NCBI GenBank assembly: GCA_963793415.1
Contig: CAWCAC010000002.1
Location: forward strand, 2,604,001 to 2,668,000
Origin: CAXMST01 sp963793415
GTDB lineage: Bacteria > Actinomycetota > Thermoleophilia > Solirubrobacterales > 70-9
Direction: 5' to 3'
DNA: 64,000 nucleotides
Both the position numbers and the translations under genes were made by a program. The notes below the pieces were generated by a model, which searched no databases, had not been told where the DNA came from, and saw only the letters and a program-made list of their open reading frames with translations. This document shows positions 38,406-46,991 of the stretch, piece by piece. Positions within the stretch are counted from its first letter, which is position 1, and every line of letters begins with the position of its first letter.

Positions 38406-38933
38406 TCAGCCGGGATGCGGGCCGAGCATCGCGGTGATCGCGCTGAATGCGACCAGCGTCCACAGCGGCACGATCAAGTAGGCGTAGCGGGCGATACGGG
38501 ACTCGTCCCGACTCAACGCGAGCCCGGCGGCGAAGGCGATCGCGAGCTCGTTCGTCGTTGCAAAGACGTCGTGCACGTGGATCACGGCCGGCTCGCCGGA
38601 GTCCGGCCCGAACGGCAAGCCGGCGGTCCGCGAGAGCACCCAGAAGCCGACGATGCCGAGGCTGAAGACGATTCCGGCAAGCAGCAGCCGCCTGTCCTCG
38701 GGGCGGCTCCAGACGGCCATCCCCCAGGCGAGTTGCGCGAACCCCGTCAGCAGGAAGAGAACCGCGAAGAGCCAGTACCCGCGCGAGTGACTCGGCGCCG
38801 CGGCGACGTGGATCAGGGCCGCTGCGACCGAAAGCCCGGCGGCGAGATGGACGAAGCGCTCGCGCGGCGTCGCCTCGGCCTCGACGCCGACCGGAGCAGC
38901 AGGCCCGCCGCCGGTGGAGGCAGTCGTCGTCAC
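38406..38933 (-). CDS. Small integral membrane protein linked to the oxidase operon
   Basis: A 175-residue protein with five predicted helices (about residues 28-45, 52-72, 83-100, 120-140 and 150-170). It has no motif I can name; a short His pair (IHVHD) lies between helices 3 and 4. It begins at GTG, 20 nt after the oxidase subunit I gene, and is probably co-transcribed with it. It may be an assembly or accessory factor for the oxidase. Confidence 0.6.
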   Translation of the reverse strand: MTTTASTGGGPAAPVGVEAEATPRERFVHLAAGLSVAAALIHVAAAPSHSRGYWLFAVLFLLTGFAQLAWGMAVWSRPEDRRLLLAGIVFSLGIVGFWVLSRTAGLPFGPDSGEPAVIHVHDVFATTNELAIAFAAGLALSRDESRIARYAYLIVPLWTLVAFSAITAMLGPHPG

Positions 38934-38952
38934 GACCGCTGCCGCCCGCCCG

Positions 38953-40875
38953 CTACTTGCCGCCGACGGCTTCGGCTACGTAGTCGGAGACCGCCTGCGC
39001 CTCTCCGGCCATGACGATGTCGGCGGGCATCGTCCCTGAGCCGAGGCCGCCGTTCTCGATCGCCGCCATCACCTGGTCGGAGCTCGGCGCGAGCTCGTCG
39101 AGGTTGGGCCCGACGGCACCGGTGGTCCCGGCGGCGCTGAGCGCGTGACAGCTCCCGCACTTCTCGACGAACAGGGTCCGCCCGGGGTCTTCGGCCGGCG
39201 CCGTGGCTCCGGCCTGCGGCGTCTCGCCGGCGTCGTCACGATCGAGCGCCAGTGCCGATGTGGTCAGCACGAAGGCGCTGAGCAGGAGGGCCGCGGTCAA
39301 CCCGAGCGAGCCGAGGACGGTCTCGCCGGAGGTCCGCTGCTTGCCGCGGATTGTCTGGATCAGGTTGTAGGCGAAGACGACCTGGCCGAGGGCGATCATG
39401 ATCACGAACGGGACCGTGAGCTGGGTCAGCACGTCGTAGGTCTCGGGCAGGACCGCGTAGCGGCGCGGCGCCCCCTCGAGGCCCTGGATCAGCATCGGGA
39501 TCACCATCCCGTAGCCGCCGACGACCGTCAGCCACAGGTGCGGGTTCGCCAGCTTCTCCGAGTACCACTCCTTGCCGGTCAGCCGCGGCAGGAACGCGTA
39601 GACCGCGGCGAAGATGACGAGCCCGATGTTGAGCAGCGCCATGTTGTGGAAGTGGCCGACGACCCACATCGTGTTGTGGATCACGAAGTTGAAGACGATC
39701 GTCGCGTTGATGATTCCCTGGAGGCCGGCGACGAACCAGGAGACGAAGGCCGCAGCGAGGAACTTGGCCGCCGGGGTCCACTGGAAGTCGGAGCGCCAGA
39801 TCGTCAGCGAGAGGCTGTAGAGACTGATCGCGGACGGCAGCACGATCGCGAACGTGAGCGGCTGCATCGAAGCGTTCAATGCCGACTGGATCGAGTCGAC
39901 CGGGTAGTCGGTGTAGATGTGGTGCGCCCAGACGATCACGTTGACGATCACGGCGACGAACCAGGCGAAGGCGACGACCTTGCCGGCAACGAGCTCCTTG
40001 TTCGCATACCGCGGGATCAGCAGGTAGAAGATCGAGACCGCCGGGAACAGCAGCAGGTAGACGACGGGGTGGCCGAAGAACCAGAGCATGTTCTTCGCGA
40101 GCTGCGCGTTGATCGTCACCGACGGATCGATCGACTGGACGATCATCAGGACGAGCAGGGCGGCCAGCGGCAGCGTCGCCAGCACCATGTCGATCCCGAT
40201 CACGGTGAGCGGGATCACCGGGTAGGGCAGCTGGCGCCGGGTCGGGAACCGCTTCGGCCACAGGTACCCGAAGCCGAGCGCGCAGCCGACGCGGTTGAGG
40301 ACCCCGCTCTTCTCCGCCTGCAGGCCGGGGCCGATCACCGTGTCGATGATCGCCAGACACCAGGTGATGATCGCGACACCGGCCAGCAGCACCGAGAACG
40401 AGAAGAGCCCGGTCGCTGCCTCGCTCCACTCTCCGGACGGGTAGAAGGGCAGCGGGTAGAGGAAGACCCAGGAGCCGCCGAAGCCCATGAACAGGGTCGT
40501 GATCACGATCCCGACCGTGCCGATCACCATCGCCCAGAACGTGACCTGAGCCATCGCATAGCCGAAGCGGCGCATCGGGAAGCCGACCTCCTGCAGGACC
40601 CAGAGGGCGAAGCCCATGACCGCGAAGGCGGCCCAGGCGACAAAGGCGCCGAGGCCGTGCGCGGTCATCATCGCGTACCAGACGCCGGGATCGATCCGGA
40701 CGAGGTCAGCCTGGCTCTCGCGCAGCAGCATGCCGAGCAGGCCGCTGACGAACAGGAACGCGGTCGACGCGACGGTGTAGCCGAGCACGAGACGCTTGAC
40801 CCGCGAGACCTCGATCGTTTCCTCCTCGGCGCCGATCGCGGCCGGGAGACCGGCACCAGCAGCGTGGCTCTCCAT
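38953..40875 (-). CDS. Heme-copper oxidase subunit I (type B, ba3-like) fused to cytochrome c
   Basis: A 640-residue terminal oxidase subunit. The oxidase domain has His73 (MTAHG, low-spin heme), WFFGHPVVYLLLFPAVSIFY (CuB ligand and the Tyr-free type-B pattern), WAHHIYTD and VVGHFHNM (heme ligands). After the last helices a soluble cytochrome c domain follows with Cys573, Cys576 and His577 (CGSCH). The fused cytochrome presumably feeds electrons from outside. Subunit II overlaps at the single base 40875, so the two are translated together. Confidence 0.93.
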   Translation of the reverse strand: MESHAAGAGLPAAIGAEEETIEVSRVKRLVLGYTVASTAFLFVSGLLGMLLRESQADLVRIDPGVWYAMMTAHGLGAFVAWAAFAVMGFALWVLQEVGFPMRRFGYAMAQVTFWAMVIGTVGIVITTLFMGFGGSWVFLYPLPFYPSGEWSEAATGLFSFSVLLAGVAIITWCLAIIDTVIGPGLQAEKSGVLNRVGCALGFGYLWPKRFPTRRQLPYPVIPLTVIGIDMVLATLPLAALLVLMIVQSIDPSVTINAQLAKNMLWFFGHPVVYLLLFPAVSIFYLLIPRYANKELVAGKVVAFAWFVAVIVNVIVWAHHIYTDYPVDSIQSALNASMQPLTFAIVLPSAISLYSLSLTIWRSDFQWTPAAKFLAAAFVSWFVAGLQGIINATIVFNFVIHNTMWVVGHFHNMALLNIGLVIFAAVYAFLPRLTGKEWYSEKLANPHLWLTVVGGYGMVIPMLIQGLEGAPRRYAVLPETYDVLTQLTVPFVIMIALGQVVFAYNLIQTIRGKQRTSGETVLGSLGLTAALLLSAFVLTTSALALDRDDAGETPQAGATAPAEDPGRTLFVEKCGSCHALSAAGTTGAVGPNLDELAPSSDQVMAAIENGGLGSGTMPADIVMAGEAQAVSDYVAEAVGGK

Positions 40876-41402
40876 CAGCGCGAGACCTCCAGCGTGTTCT
40901 CCATCAAGTGGTGGTCGAGACCGCAGTACTCGAGGCAACGGATCTCATAGGTGCCGGGGTCGTCGAACTCCACCCACATCTCCTGGGTGACGCCGGGCAG
41001 GATGTTGATCTGGTTGATCAGCTTGCCGTCGGGGTCGTAGAGGCCGAGGCCGTGGTTGACGTCCTCGACTTGGACGTCGAAGCGCGTCTCGAGCCCGGTC
41101 TGCGCCTGCGGCGGATCGATCGTCCACGCGTACTGGCGCCCGGTCACGTTGATCACCTGCTCGGGCTCGTCGTGGTCGCCGGTCCAGTAGGGGATCGAGA
41201 AGATCGTCGCGCCGAGCAGGACGACGAGGAACGTGACGACGAGGACGCCCCACATGCTCTCGCGCTTCTCGAGCGTCTCTCGGGTCGCGACCTTGATCCT
41301 GAACCCGACCCGGGTCGAGCGGAAGACGAAGAGCATGATCGCGACGCCGAGCAGCGAGATCGCGACATAGCCGATCAGGATCAGCCAGCCCGTGGAAGTC
41401 AT
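40875..41402 (-). CDS. Cytochrome c oxidase subunit II
   Basis: A 175-residue subunit with two N-terminal helices and an exported cupredoxin domain. The CuA centre is complete: His117 (VEDVNHGLG), Cys156, Cys160, His164 and Met167 (IRCLEYCGLDHHLM). It receives electrons from cytochrome c and passes them to subunit I. Its stop touches the subunit I start and its start overlaps the 41399 gene (ATGA). Confidence 0.93.
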   Translation of the reverse strand: MTSTGWLILIGYVAISLLGVAIMLFVFRSTRVGFRIKVATRETLEKRESMWGVLVVTFLVVLLGATIFSIPYWTGDHDEPEQVINVTGRQYAWTIDPPQAQTGLETRFDVQVEDVNHGLGLYDPDGKLINQINILPGVTQEMWVEFDDPGTYEIRCLEYCGLDHHLMENTLEVSR

Positions 41403-41815
41403 GCCTTCGCCTCCTCTTCCAGGTAGATGCAGTCGATCGGCCCGACGCCCTCGTCGTGCAGGCGCGCATAGGTGCCGGTGTGATGGTCGTGGCGATCGGC
41501 GGCGTGCCGGACCATCACGATCGAGTCCGGGCTCTCGCGATCGAGGACGATGTGAATCTCCCGGTAGAGCCCCTCCCCCTCAGCCTCGACGAGCAGGAAG
41601 CACTGCAGGTCCGGGCGCTCGGCGCGCTCGGCCGCGATCCATTCCTCGGCGCGGGCGGCGGTCTCGTCGTCGGTGGCGACGACGAGCAGACGGCGGGCGC
41701 GGGCGAGCGTGTGGCGGCCGCCGATGTCGCCACGGGAGACGTCGAAGATCAGGATGATGATCGCGACGCCGACGAGCCCGGCAACGACCAAGCCGATTGC
41801 GACGAAACCGTTCAA
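41399..41815 (-). CDS. Membrane-anchored protein heading the oxidase operon, unknown
   Basis: A 138-residue protein with one N-terminal helix (GFVAIGLVVAGLVGVAIIILIF) and a cytoplasmic alpha/beta domain that resembles universal-stress/Rossmann-like folds (RRLLVVATDDETAARAEEWIAAE). A His-rich stretch (RHAADRHDHHTG) could bind metal, perhaps copper for the oxidase. The start is a TTG preceded by GAGGGAG. It is first in the oxidase operon and overlaps subunit II. Confidence 0.65.
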   Translation of the reverse strand: MNGFVAIGLVVAGLVGVAIIILIFDVSRGDIGGRHTLARARRLLVVATDDETAARAEEWIAAERAERPDLQCFLLVEAEGEGLYREIHIVLDRESPDSIVMVRHAADRHDHHTGTYARLHDEGVGPIDCIYLEEEAKA

Positions 41816-41947
41816 GTTCTCCCTCGGACCGCTGGACGACGACCACCAGGCCGGCGCCCGCTTCCGGGCGCCGCCTCGAGGCGATCCTAGGTCCGGGAGG
41901 CGAGGGCCGATCCGGGTACTAACTACGCAAATCGATGTGGTTGGCTA

Positions 41948-41977
41948 CGGACGGACCCCACAGGTGGGGTCCGTCCG
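41948..41977 (-). terminator. Strong hairpin after mch
   Basis: Perfect 13-bp stem (CGGACGGACCCCA and its complement) with a CAGG loop, 14 nt past the mch stop. No T-run, as is common in GC-rich actinobacteria. It may also shield the oxidase promoter. Confidence 0.85.
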
Positions 41978-41991
41978 GGCGGCGGGAGGGT

Positions 41992-42507
41992 CTAGCCCGG
42001 GTTCTTCTTCGGGATCAGGACGGTGCGCTTGAACTCGGCGACCAGCGAGTTGTCCTGCTTGTAGACGCGGGTGTGGACCTTGACGATGCCGCGATCGGGC
42101 TTCGAGCTCGAGGGCCGCACCTCGAGCACCTCCGACTCACAGAACAGCGTGTCGCCGTGGAAGACCGGGTTCGGGTGGCTGAGCTCCTCGGTCGCGAGGT
42201 TGGCGATCGCCTTGCCGGAGACGTCGCTGACCGACATGCCGAGCGCGAGCGAGTAGACCAGCGGGCCGACGACGACGTTCTGGCCCTGCTGCGACTGCCC
42301 GGCGTAGACGTCGTTGAGATGCAGCGGGTGGTGGTTCATCGTGATCAGGCAGAAGAGGTGGTCGTCGGACTCGGTCACGGTCTTGGCGGGCCAGTGCTTG
42401 TAGACCGCTCCGACCTCGAACTCCTCCAGGTAGCGCCCATAGGCGTGGGCTCCGGAGGCCTCGCGCTCGGCCTGGTCGGTGGTCAGCTGATGTTCGTTGT
42501 CGCTCAT
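41992..42507 (-). CDS. mch: Mesaconyl-CoA hydratase (MaoC family)
   Basis: Hydrates mesaconyl-CoA to beta-methylmalyl-CoA. The 171-residue hot-dog-fold protein has YLEEFEVGAVYKHWPAKTV, DHLFCLITMNHHPLHLND, VVGPLVYSLALGMSVSDVSG and SSSKPDRGIV, the pattern of the MaoC protein encoded beside ccr and meaA in Streptomyces. Start is an ATG. It lies between two strong terminators (41948-41977 and 42550-42580) and so is a single-gene unit about 16 kb from ccr. Confidence 0.88.
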   Translation of the reverse strand: MSDNEHQLTTDQAEREASGAHAYGRYLEEFEVGAVYKHWPAKTVTESDDHLFCLITMNHHPLHLNDVYAGQSQQGQNVVVGPLVYSLALGMSVSDVSGKAIANLATEELSHPNPVFHGDTLFCESEVLEVRPSSSKPDRGIVKVHTRVYKQDNSLVAEFKRTVLIPKKNPG

Positions 42508-42549
42508 CGCGTCTTCGTTCTCCGTTGGTAGATGGTGGGCGGGCGCGGC

Positions 42550-42580
42550 GCCGCAGACCGGGTTGCACCCGGTCTGCGGC
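42550..42580 (-). terminator. Strong hairpin after the 42599 lipoprotein gene
   Basis: Perfect 14-bp stem (GCCGCAGACCGGGT and complement) with a 3-nt loop, 19 nt past the stop. No T-run. Confidence 0.85.
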
Positions 42581-42598
42581 GAGCCGCGAGAGGGGTCG

Positions 42599-43141
42599 CT
42601 ACGGGGTCGTAGTCGTGTCCGTGGTCGTGACTTCGATCGTGATGTCGGCGTCCGCGAACTGGGTCTGCAGGTCCTGGTAGGTGGTCTGGAAGTCCTCGAC
42701 GATCGTCGGGATCTCGGCGGCCGCCTCCTGGAGCGCCTGCGTGTCGTCGGCGTCGAGCGCTTCGACGATCGGGTCGTAGCCGTCGCGGTAGTCGGCGAAC
42801 ACGGCGATCAGCTGCTCGTGCAGGTCGGCGACGTCGGCCGGGGGCGTGATCGCCTCGAGCTCGTCGACGGTCTGCGTGATCCGGTCCTGGATGCCGACGA
42901 CGGCGTCGCGGAAGTCCTCCGGCGAGGTCGGGTTGGCGGCCTGCTCGCTGAGCTCGTCGAAGCCGCCGGCGAACGAGGTCGTTACCTCCTGGACCTCCGC
43001 CGAGTACTCCTCCGCGGTCAGCTCGGTGTCGCTCGAGCTGCTCTCGGTCGAGGTGCTGTCGTCGCTGCCACAGGCAACGAGCAGCAGCGCGGCGAACACC
43101 GCGAAGAGCCCCAGTAGTCCGTTGCGAATCGTCTTGTTCAT
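42599..43141 (-). CDS. Lipoprotein, helical, paralog of the next gene
   Basis: A 180-residue lipoprotein: signal, lipobox (LLVAC, Cys near residue 24), a Ser/Thr/Asp linker, then a helical bundle of about 130 residues, and a Thr-rich tail. The core shares the phrase DELEAITPP (here) with the lipoprotein at 43172 (DLEAITPP) and a similar helix order, so the two arose by duplication. AGGAAAGG precedes the ATG. Role unknown; surface or cell-wall location is expected. Confidence 0.75.
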   Translation of the reverse strand: MNKTIRNGLLGLFAVFAALLLVACGSDDSTSTESSSSDTELTAEEYSAEVQEVTTSFAGGFDELSEQAANPTSPEDFRDAVVGIQDRITQTVDELEAITPPADVADLHEQLIAVFADYRDGYDPIVEALDADDTQALQEAAAEIPTIVEDFQTTYQDLQTQFADADITIEVTTTDTTTTP

Positions 43142-43171
43142 CTCTTGATGCCTTTCCTGCCGGACGCGGGG

Positions 43172-43660
43172 CTAGCTGCCCTCGCCGTCCGGCGACTCGA
43201 TGGGAACGCCGGCGTCGATCGCCTCGTTCTGGATCTCAGCCAGCTCGTCCTGGAACGTGACAGCCGCTGCGGGCAGGGCCAGGGCCTGCTTCTGGAGCTC
43301 CTTCAGGTCGCCCGACTCGGCGGCCTCCCGGACCGAAGCGAGCTCGTCGTTGAAGCTCTCCAGCGCTGCGATCAGGTCTTCGTTGACCTGCTCGACACCT
43401 TCGGGCGGGGTGATCGCCTCGAGGTCGCTGATGCCCTGGTCGATGCTGGCCTCGGCCTCGCCGATTCCGGATGCAAGCTGATCGGGGTCGGTCGAGGCAC
43501 TGAGCTCGTCGCCGAGCGTCTGCAGCTCGTCGCCGAGCGGGTTGAGGACGTCCTCGACCTGCTGGGCGTACTCCTCCTTGTCGTCGCTGCCGCAGGCGCC
43601 GACCAATCCGGCGCAGAGCAGGACGGCGGCGAGCAGCGCCACGATGCGGGTCATCTTCAT
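43172..43660 (-). CDS. Lipoprotein, helical, paralog of the previous gene
   Basis: A 162-residue lipoprotein with lipobox LVGAC (Cys near 23) and an acidic helical mature domain containing DLEAITPPEGVEQVNEDLI. It lacks the Thr-rich tail of its neighbour. GAGAGGAAC precedes the ATG. The 30-nt gap to the next gene holds that gene's ribosome-binding site but no terminator, so the pair is probably one transcript. Confidence 0.75.
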   Translation of the reverse strand: MKMTRIVALLAAVLLCAGLVGACGSDDKEEYAQQVEDVLNPLGDELQTLGDELSASTDPDQLASGIGEAEASIDQGISDLEAITPPEGVEQVNEDLIAALESFNDELASVREAAESGDLKELQKQALALPAAAVTFQDELAEIQNEAIDAGVPIESPDGEGS

Positions 43661-43732
43661 GCTGTTCCTCTCTGGTTCTGTGGACGAGTTCCGAGACTGG
43701 GGCCGAGGATCGTAGAGGCGCTGCCGTACGGC

Positions 43733-44092
43733 TCAGCGAACGCGCTTGAACTGGCTGCGGGCCATGTGCTTCTCGATCACGGTGCCGAGCAGCTTGACCA
43801 CGTCGGGGTCGCCGCCGACCTTCATCTGCCCGTGCTCGATCGCATCACGCCAGTGCCAGAGGTCTCCGTCGGGAGCGAGCTCGTTGAAGTCCGCGCGCGG
43901 GATCGAGATGTCGAGCCGGGCGTCGTCGGGGTCTTCCTTGGTGATCTCCGGGCCCGGCGTCCGGACGCGGAAGACCTGGACGTCACCGCGGCCCCGCAGC
44001 TCGACCCGGATCACCAGCTTCAGCTTGTCGAGCGCCGGGATCTCGAGGATCAGCTTCTGATACGCGGTCGTGATCAGATCCTGGGCGCGCAT
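43733..44092 (-). CDS. SCP2-like sterol-carrier domain protein
   Basis: A 119-residue protein similar in pattern to SCP2 domains, which bind lipids or acyl-CoA: RLDISIPRADFNELA, then HGQMKVGGDPDVVKLLG, the usual G-x-x-x-G-D loop. The ATG at 44092 lies 5 nt after the mcd stop, so it is co-transcribed with mcd. A role in holding acyl-CoA substrates is possible. Confidence 0.68.
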   Translation of the reverse strand: MRAQDLITTAYQKLILEIPALDKLKLVIRVELRGRGDVQVFRVRTPGPEITKEDPDDARLDISIPRADFNELAPDGDLWHWRDAIEHGQMKVGGDPDVVKLLGTVIEKHMARSQFKRVR

Positions 44093-44097
44093 CCGAC

Positions 44098-45316
44098 CTA
44101 GATCTTGTTGCGCTGGAGCAGCTTCTTGCCGATCACCATGCGCTGGATCTCGGAGGTGCCCTCGCCGATCAGCAGCAGCGGCGCGTCGCGGTAGAGACGC
44201 TCGATCTCGTACTCCTTCGAGTAGCCGTAGCCGCCGTGGATCCGGAACGACTCCTCGACGCAGAAGCGGCCGCACTCGGAAGCGAGCAGCTTCGCCATCC
44301 CGGCCTCGAGGTCGGAGCGGATGCCGGCGTCCTTCATGCGCGCCGCCTTGAGCGTGACGAGACGGGCAGCCTCGAGCTGTGAGGCCATGTCGGCGAGCTT
44401 GAACTGGATCGCCTGATGTTGGGCGATCGGCTTGCCGAACGTCTTCCGCTCCTGCGAGTAGCGGAGCGCCAGCTCCAGGGCGCGGCGGGCGATGCCGACG
44501 CCGCGGGCGGCGACGTTGACCCGGCCGACCTCGAGCGCGTCCATCATCTGGCTGAAGCCCTGGCCGAGACCGGCCTCCTCGCCGCCGAGGATGCGGTCGG
44601 GCGAGCAACGGTAGCCGGAGTAGATGAGCTCGGTCGACTCGACGCCCTTGTAGCCCATCTTCTTGATCTGGGGCGGGACCTCGATGCCCTCGAACTCACC
44701 GGTCTGGGTGTGCTCGCCGGGGACCTTCTCGGTGATGAAGCAGGTCATGCCCTTGTAGGGCGGGTCGGCCTTCGTGTCGTTCTTGAACAGCGTGAAGACG
44801 ACGGACGAGCGCAGCCCGTTCGTGACCCACATCTTCTGCCCGTCGAGGATCCAGTCGCCGGTCGACTCGTCCTTCTTGGCGACCGCCTTGATCCCCTGCA
44901 CGTCGGAGCCGACCTCGGGCTCGGAGAGACTGAACGCGGCGCGGATCTCGCCGGTCGCCATCTTCGGCAGGAAGTAGTCCTTCTGCTCGTCGGTGCCGAA
45001 CTTCATCAGCAGGTAGGAGCCGATGAAATGAGTGTTGACGACGCCGGAGATCGAGATCCAGCCGCGCGAGAGCTCCTCGACGATCATCGTGTAGGTGGTC
45101 AGGTCGAGGCCCATGCCGCCGTACTCCTCGGGGATCGTCACCCCGAACAGCCCGAGCTCCTTCATCTGCTCGACGATGTCCTCGGGGAACTCGTCGTTCG
45201 CGTCGAAGTGCTCCGCGTTGCGGGAGGATCTGCTCGTCGACGAACTGATGGACCATCTCGGTGATGTCCTTCTGGATGTCGGTCTTCTCTTCGTACTGGG
45301 CGGTAGCTACGGCCAT
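44098..45316 (-). CDS. mcd: Methylsuccinyl-CoA dehydrogenase, one frameshift as sequenced
   Basis: Flavin acyl-CoA dehydrogenase oxidising methylsuccinyl-CoA to mesaconyl-CoA. About 405 residues: VTIPEEYGGMGLDL, FSLSEPEVGSDVQG, MGYKGVESTELIY, RVNVAARGVGIARRALELA, IAQHQAIQFKLADMA and the C-terminal RIHGGYGYSKEYEIERLYRD. SGVVNTHFIGSYLL and the closeness to the Streptomyces protein of the ccr cluster favour Mcd over a general short-chain enzyme. The frame breaks at 45216-45226, where one extra base separates FVDEQIL from AEHFDANDEFP. The ATG at 45316 has AGGAG. Confidence 0.82.
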
Positions 45317-45471
45317 GGCTCCTGGTTTCGGTCGCTGGAAGGGGAACGGAGAGTGCTGAGCAGGCGCGCCGGGCCCCCTGCAGAAAGCCACCCGGGGCGC
45401 GCTCGGCCAGGTCCCCAGGATACCCGTGTGGGAGCGGGATCGACGTCAGGCAGGCACCCCGCCCGGCGGGC

Positions 45472-46203
45472 TCAGGCGTCGGACGCAGGTGCGGCCGGGC
45501 CGCCGCGGGCCGCGGCGAGCAGCTCGAGCAGCCGCTCGGGCTCGAGCGAGGGGTCGGCGTCGGGGACCTTGGGCCGGATCCGGGCGGCGAGCTGGTCGCC
45601 CGCCTGGACGCGGGCGGAGGTGCCGAGGCCGTCGCGGCGGAGCAGGAAGTGGGTGATCGCGTTGTCGTCGTCGGCGCTCAGGGCGCTCGTGTCCCAGGCC
45701 CGCGCCTGCGGCAGCATCTCGAGCGCGCCGACACTGATCGGGGCCTGGGCCGGATCGTGACCCGAGTGCGGATCGATCCCCTCGAACGCGTTCCAGACTT
45801 TGTTCAGGGCGTCCTGGACGAGCGCCGGGATGACCAGGTAGGCGAAGCCGAGGAAGAAGCCGGCGACGAACGAGGCGAGCAGGACCCAGCCGCTGATCGC
45901 GGTCTGACCGAGCACGCCCTGGGCGTCCTGGATCCGGCGCGTGCAACGGACCCAGGAGACGATCGGCGGCACGATCAGCAGGATGCCGAAGGTGACGGCG
46001 AGCAGCGACAGCCAGGGGTTCGTGTCCTGAAGGCGCTCGAGCCGGTAGACGCGGCCGAAGTCGCGCAGCTCGCGGTTGATCTTGTAGTACCAGTACCAGT
46101 TGTAGAAGCCGAGCGTGACGACGTGCAGGAGCACGACGATGCCGACGCTGCGGACCTTGACCTCGGCCCCGTAGGCGTTGACCTCGTAGCTGCCGTCGGC
46201 CAT
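45472..46203 (-). CDS. DUF4234-type membrane protein with WDTS C-terminal domain
   Basis: A 243-residue protein. The start (VKVRSVGIVVLLHVVTLGFYNWYWYYKINREL) is the DUF4234 pattern; three or four helices follow. The C-terminal 75 residues (RAWDTSALSADDDNAITHFLLRR onwards) are cytoplasmic and clearly related to the end of the neighbouring RDD protein. A TAGCTT box lies 6 nt before its ATG in the 9-nt gap between the genes. Function unknown. Confidence 0.72.
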   Translation of the reverse strand: MADGSYEVNAYGAEVKVRSVGIVVLLHVVTLGFYNWYWYYKINRELRDFGRVYRLERLQDTNPWLSLLAVTFGILLIVPPIVSWVRCTRRIQDAQGVLGQTAISGWVLLASFVAGFFLGFAYLVIPALVQDALNKVWNAFEGIDPHSGHDPAQAPISVGALEMLPQARAWDTSALSADDDNAITHFLLRRDGLGTSARVQAGDQLAARIRPKVPDADPSLEPERLLELLAAARGGPAAPASDA

Positions 46204-46212
46204 GCGGGGAAG

Positions 46213-46986
46213 CTAGCGCCCGGCCCGGAGTGCGGCGACGACCTCGAGCAGCCACTCGTCGGCGATCCCGGGCTCGAGCCCGACGATCCCGGCCCGCGCA
46301 CGCTCGGCGAGCTCCGAGCCGAGCCGCGTGCGGGCCTCGGGCTGGAGCGTGGTGCGACGACTGAGGAAGTGGCGGATCGTCTCGAGCTCTTCCGGCGAGA
46401 TCCCGCTCGTGTCCCAGCTTCCCGCCCGCTCGAGGACCGGGATCGCGCCGAGGCTGACGGTCAGCTCGGATCCCATCGTCGCCGAGGAGATCGCCTCGCC
46501 CGAGGATGCGGCGCCGACGCCGACGACGATCGTGCCGGCCGCGATGTCACCGAGCCGCTGGTTCTTGGGGCTGCGGACCATCGAGATCAGCGCCCCGAGG
46601 AAGACCGTGGCGAACTCGTCGATCAGCCGCATGATGTTGCGGACCATTGCCGCCCGGAAGGACTCCGGCTGGCCGCCGTCGCCGAGGACACGAATCCCGA
46701 GCCGCTTCTTGCCGGGCGTCTGACCCTCGCGATAGGCCTCGAAGAGAACGTCGTAGAAGAGGAAGGCGAAGAACGCGAAGCCGGCGGCGACGCCGGCCGC
46801 GAGCTCGGAGGAGCCGCTGATCCCGCCGGCAATCAGCCCGACGACGAGCGCCACGGCCCCGGCGACGAGCAGCTGCAGGACGAAGTCGATCAGCCGCGCC
46901 GACAGGCGCGACCCGATCCCCGCCAACGCCATTTCGATCTCGATTCCCTCCGGCGTCGAGATCGAGACGCGATCCTCATACTCCAT
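46213..46986 (-). CDS. RDD-family membrane protein with WDTS C-terminal domain
   Basis: A 257-residue protein with the RDD domain: RLSARLIDFVLQLLVAG, then FEAYREGQTPGKKRLGIRVL and RLGDIAAGTIVVG. The C-terminal part (GSWDTSGISPEELETIRHFLSRR onwards) matches that of the DUF4234 protein next door. The ATG is only 5 bp from the divergent spoIIM-like start. Its TAGATT box (46995-47000) lies inside the first codons of that gene. RDD genes commonly sit with SpoIIM, MoxR and DUF58 genes, as here. Confidence 0.85.
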   Translation of the reverse strand: MEYEDRVSISTPEGIEIEMALAGIGSRLSARLIDFVLQLLVAGAVALVVGLIAGGISGSSELAAGVAAGFAFFAFLFYDVLFEAYREGQTPGKKRLGIRVLGDGGQPESFRAAMVRNIMRLIDEFATVFLGALISMVRSPKNQRLGDIAAGTIVVGVGAASSGEAISSATMGSELTVSLGAIPVLERAGSWDTSGISPEELETIRHFLSRRTTLQPEARTRLGSELAERARAGIVGLEPGIADEWLLEVVAALRAGR

Positions 46987-46991
46987 CGGCG

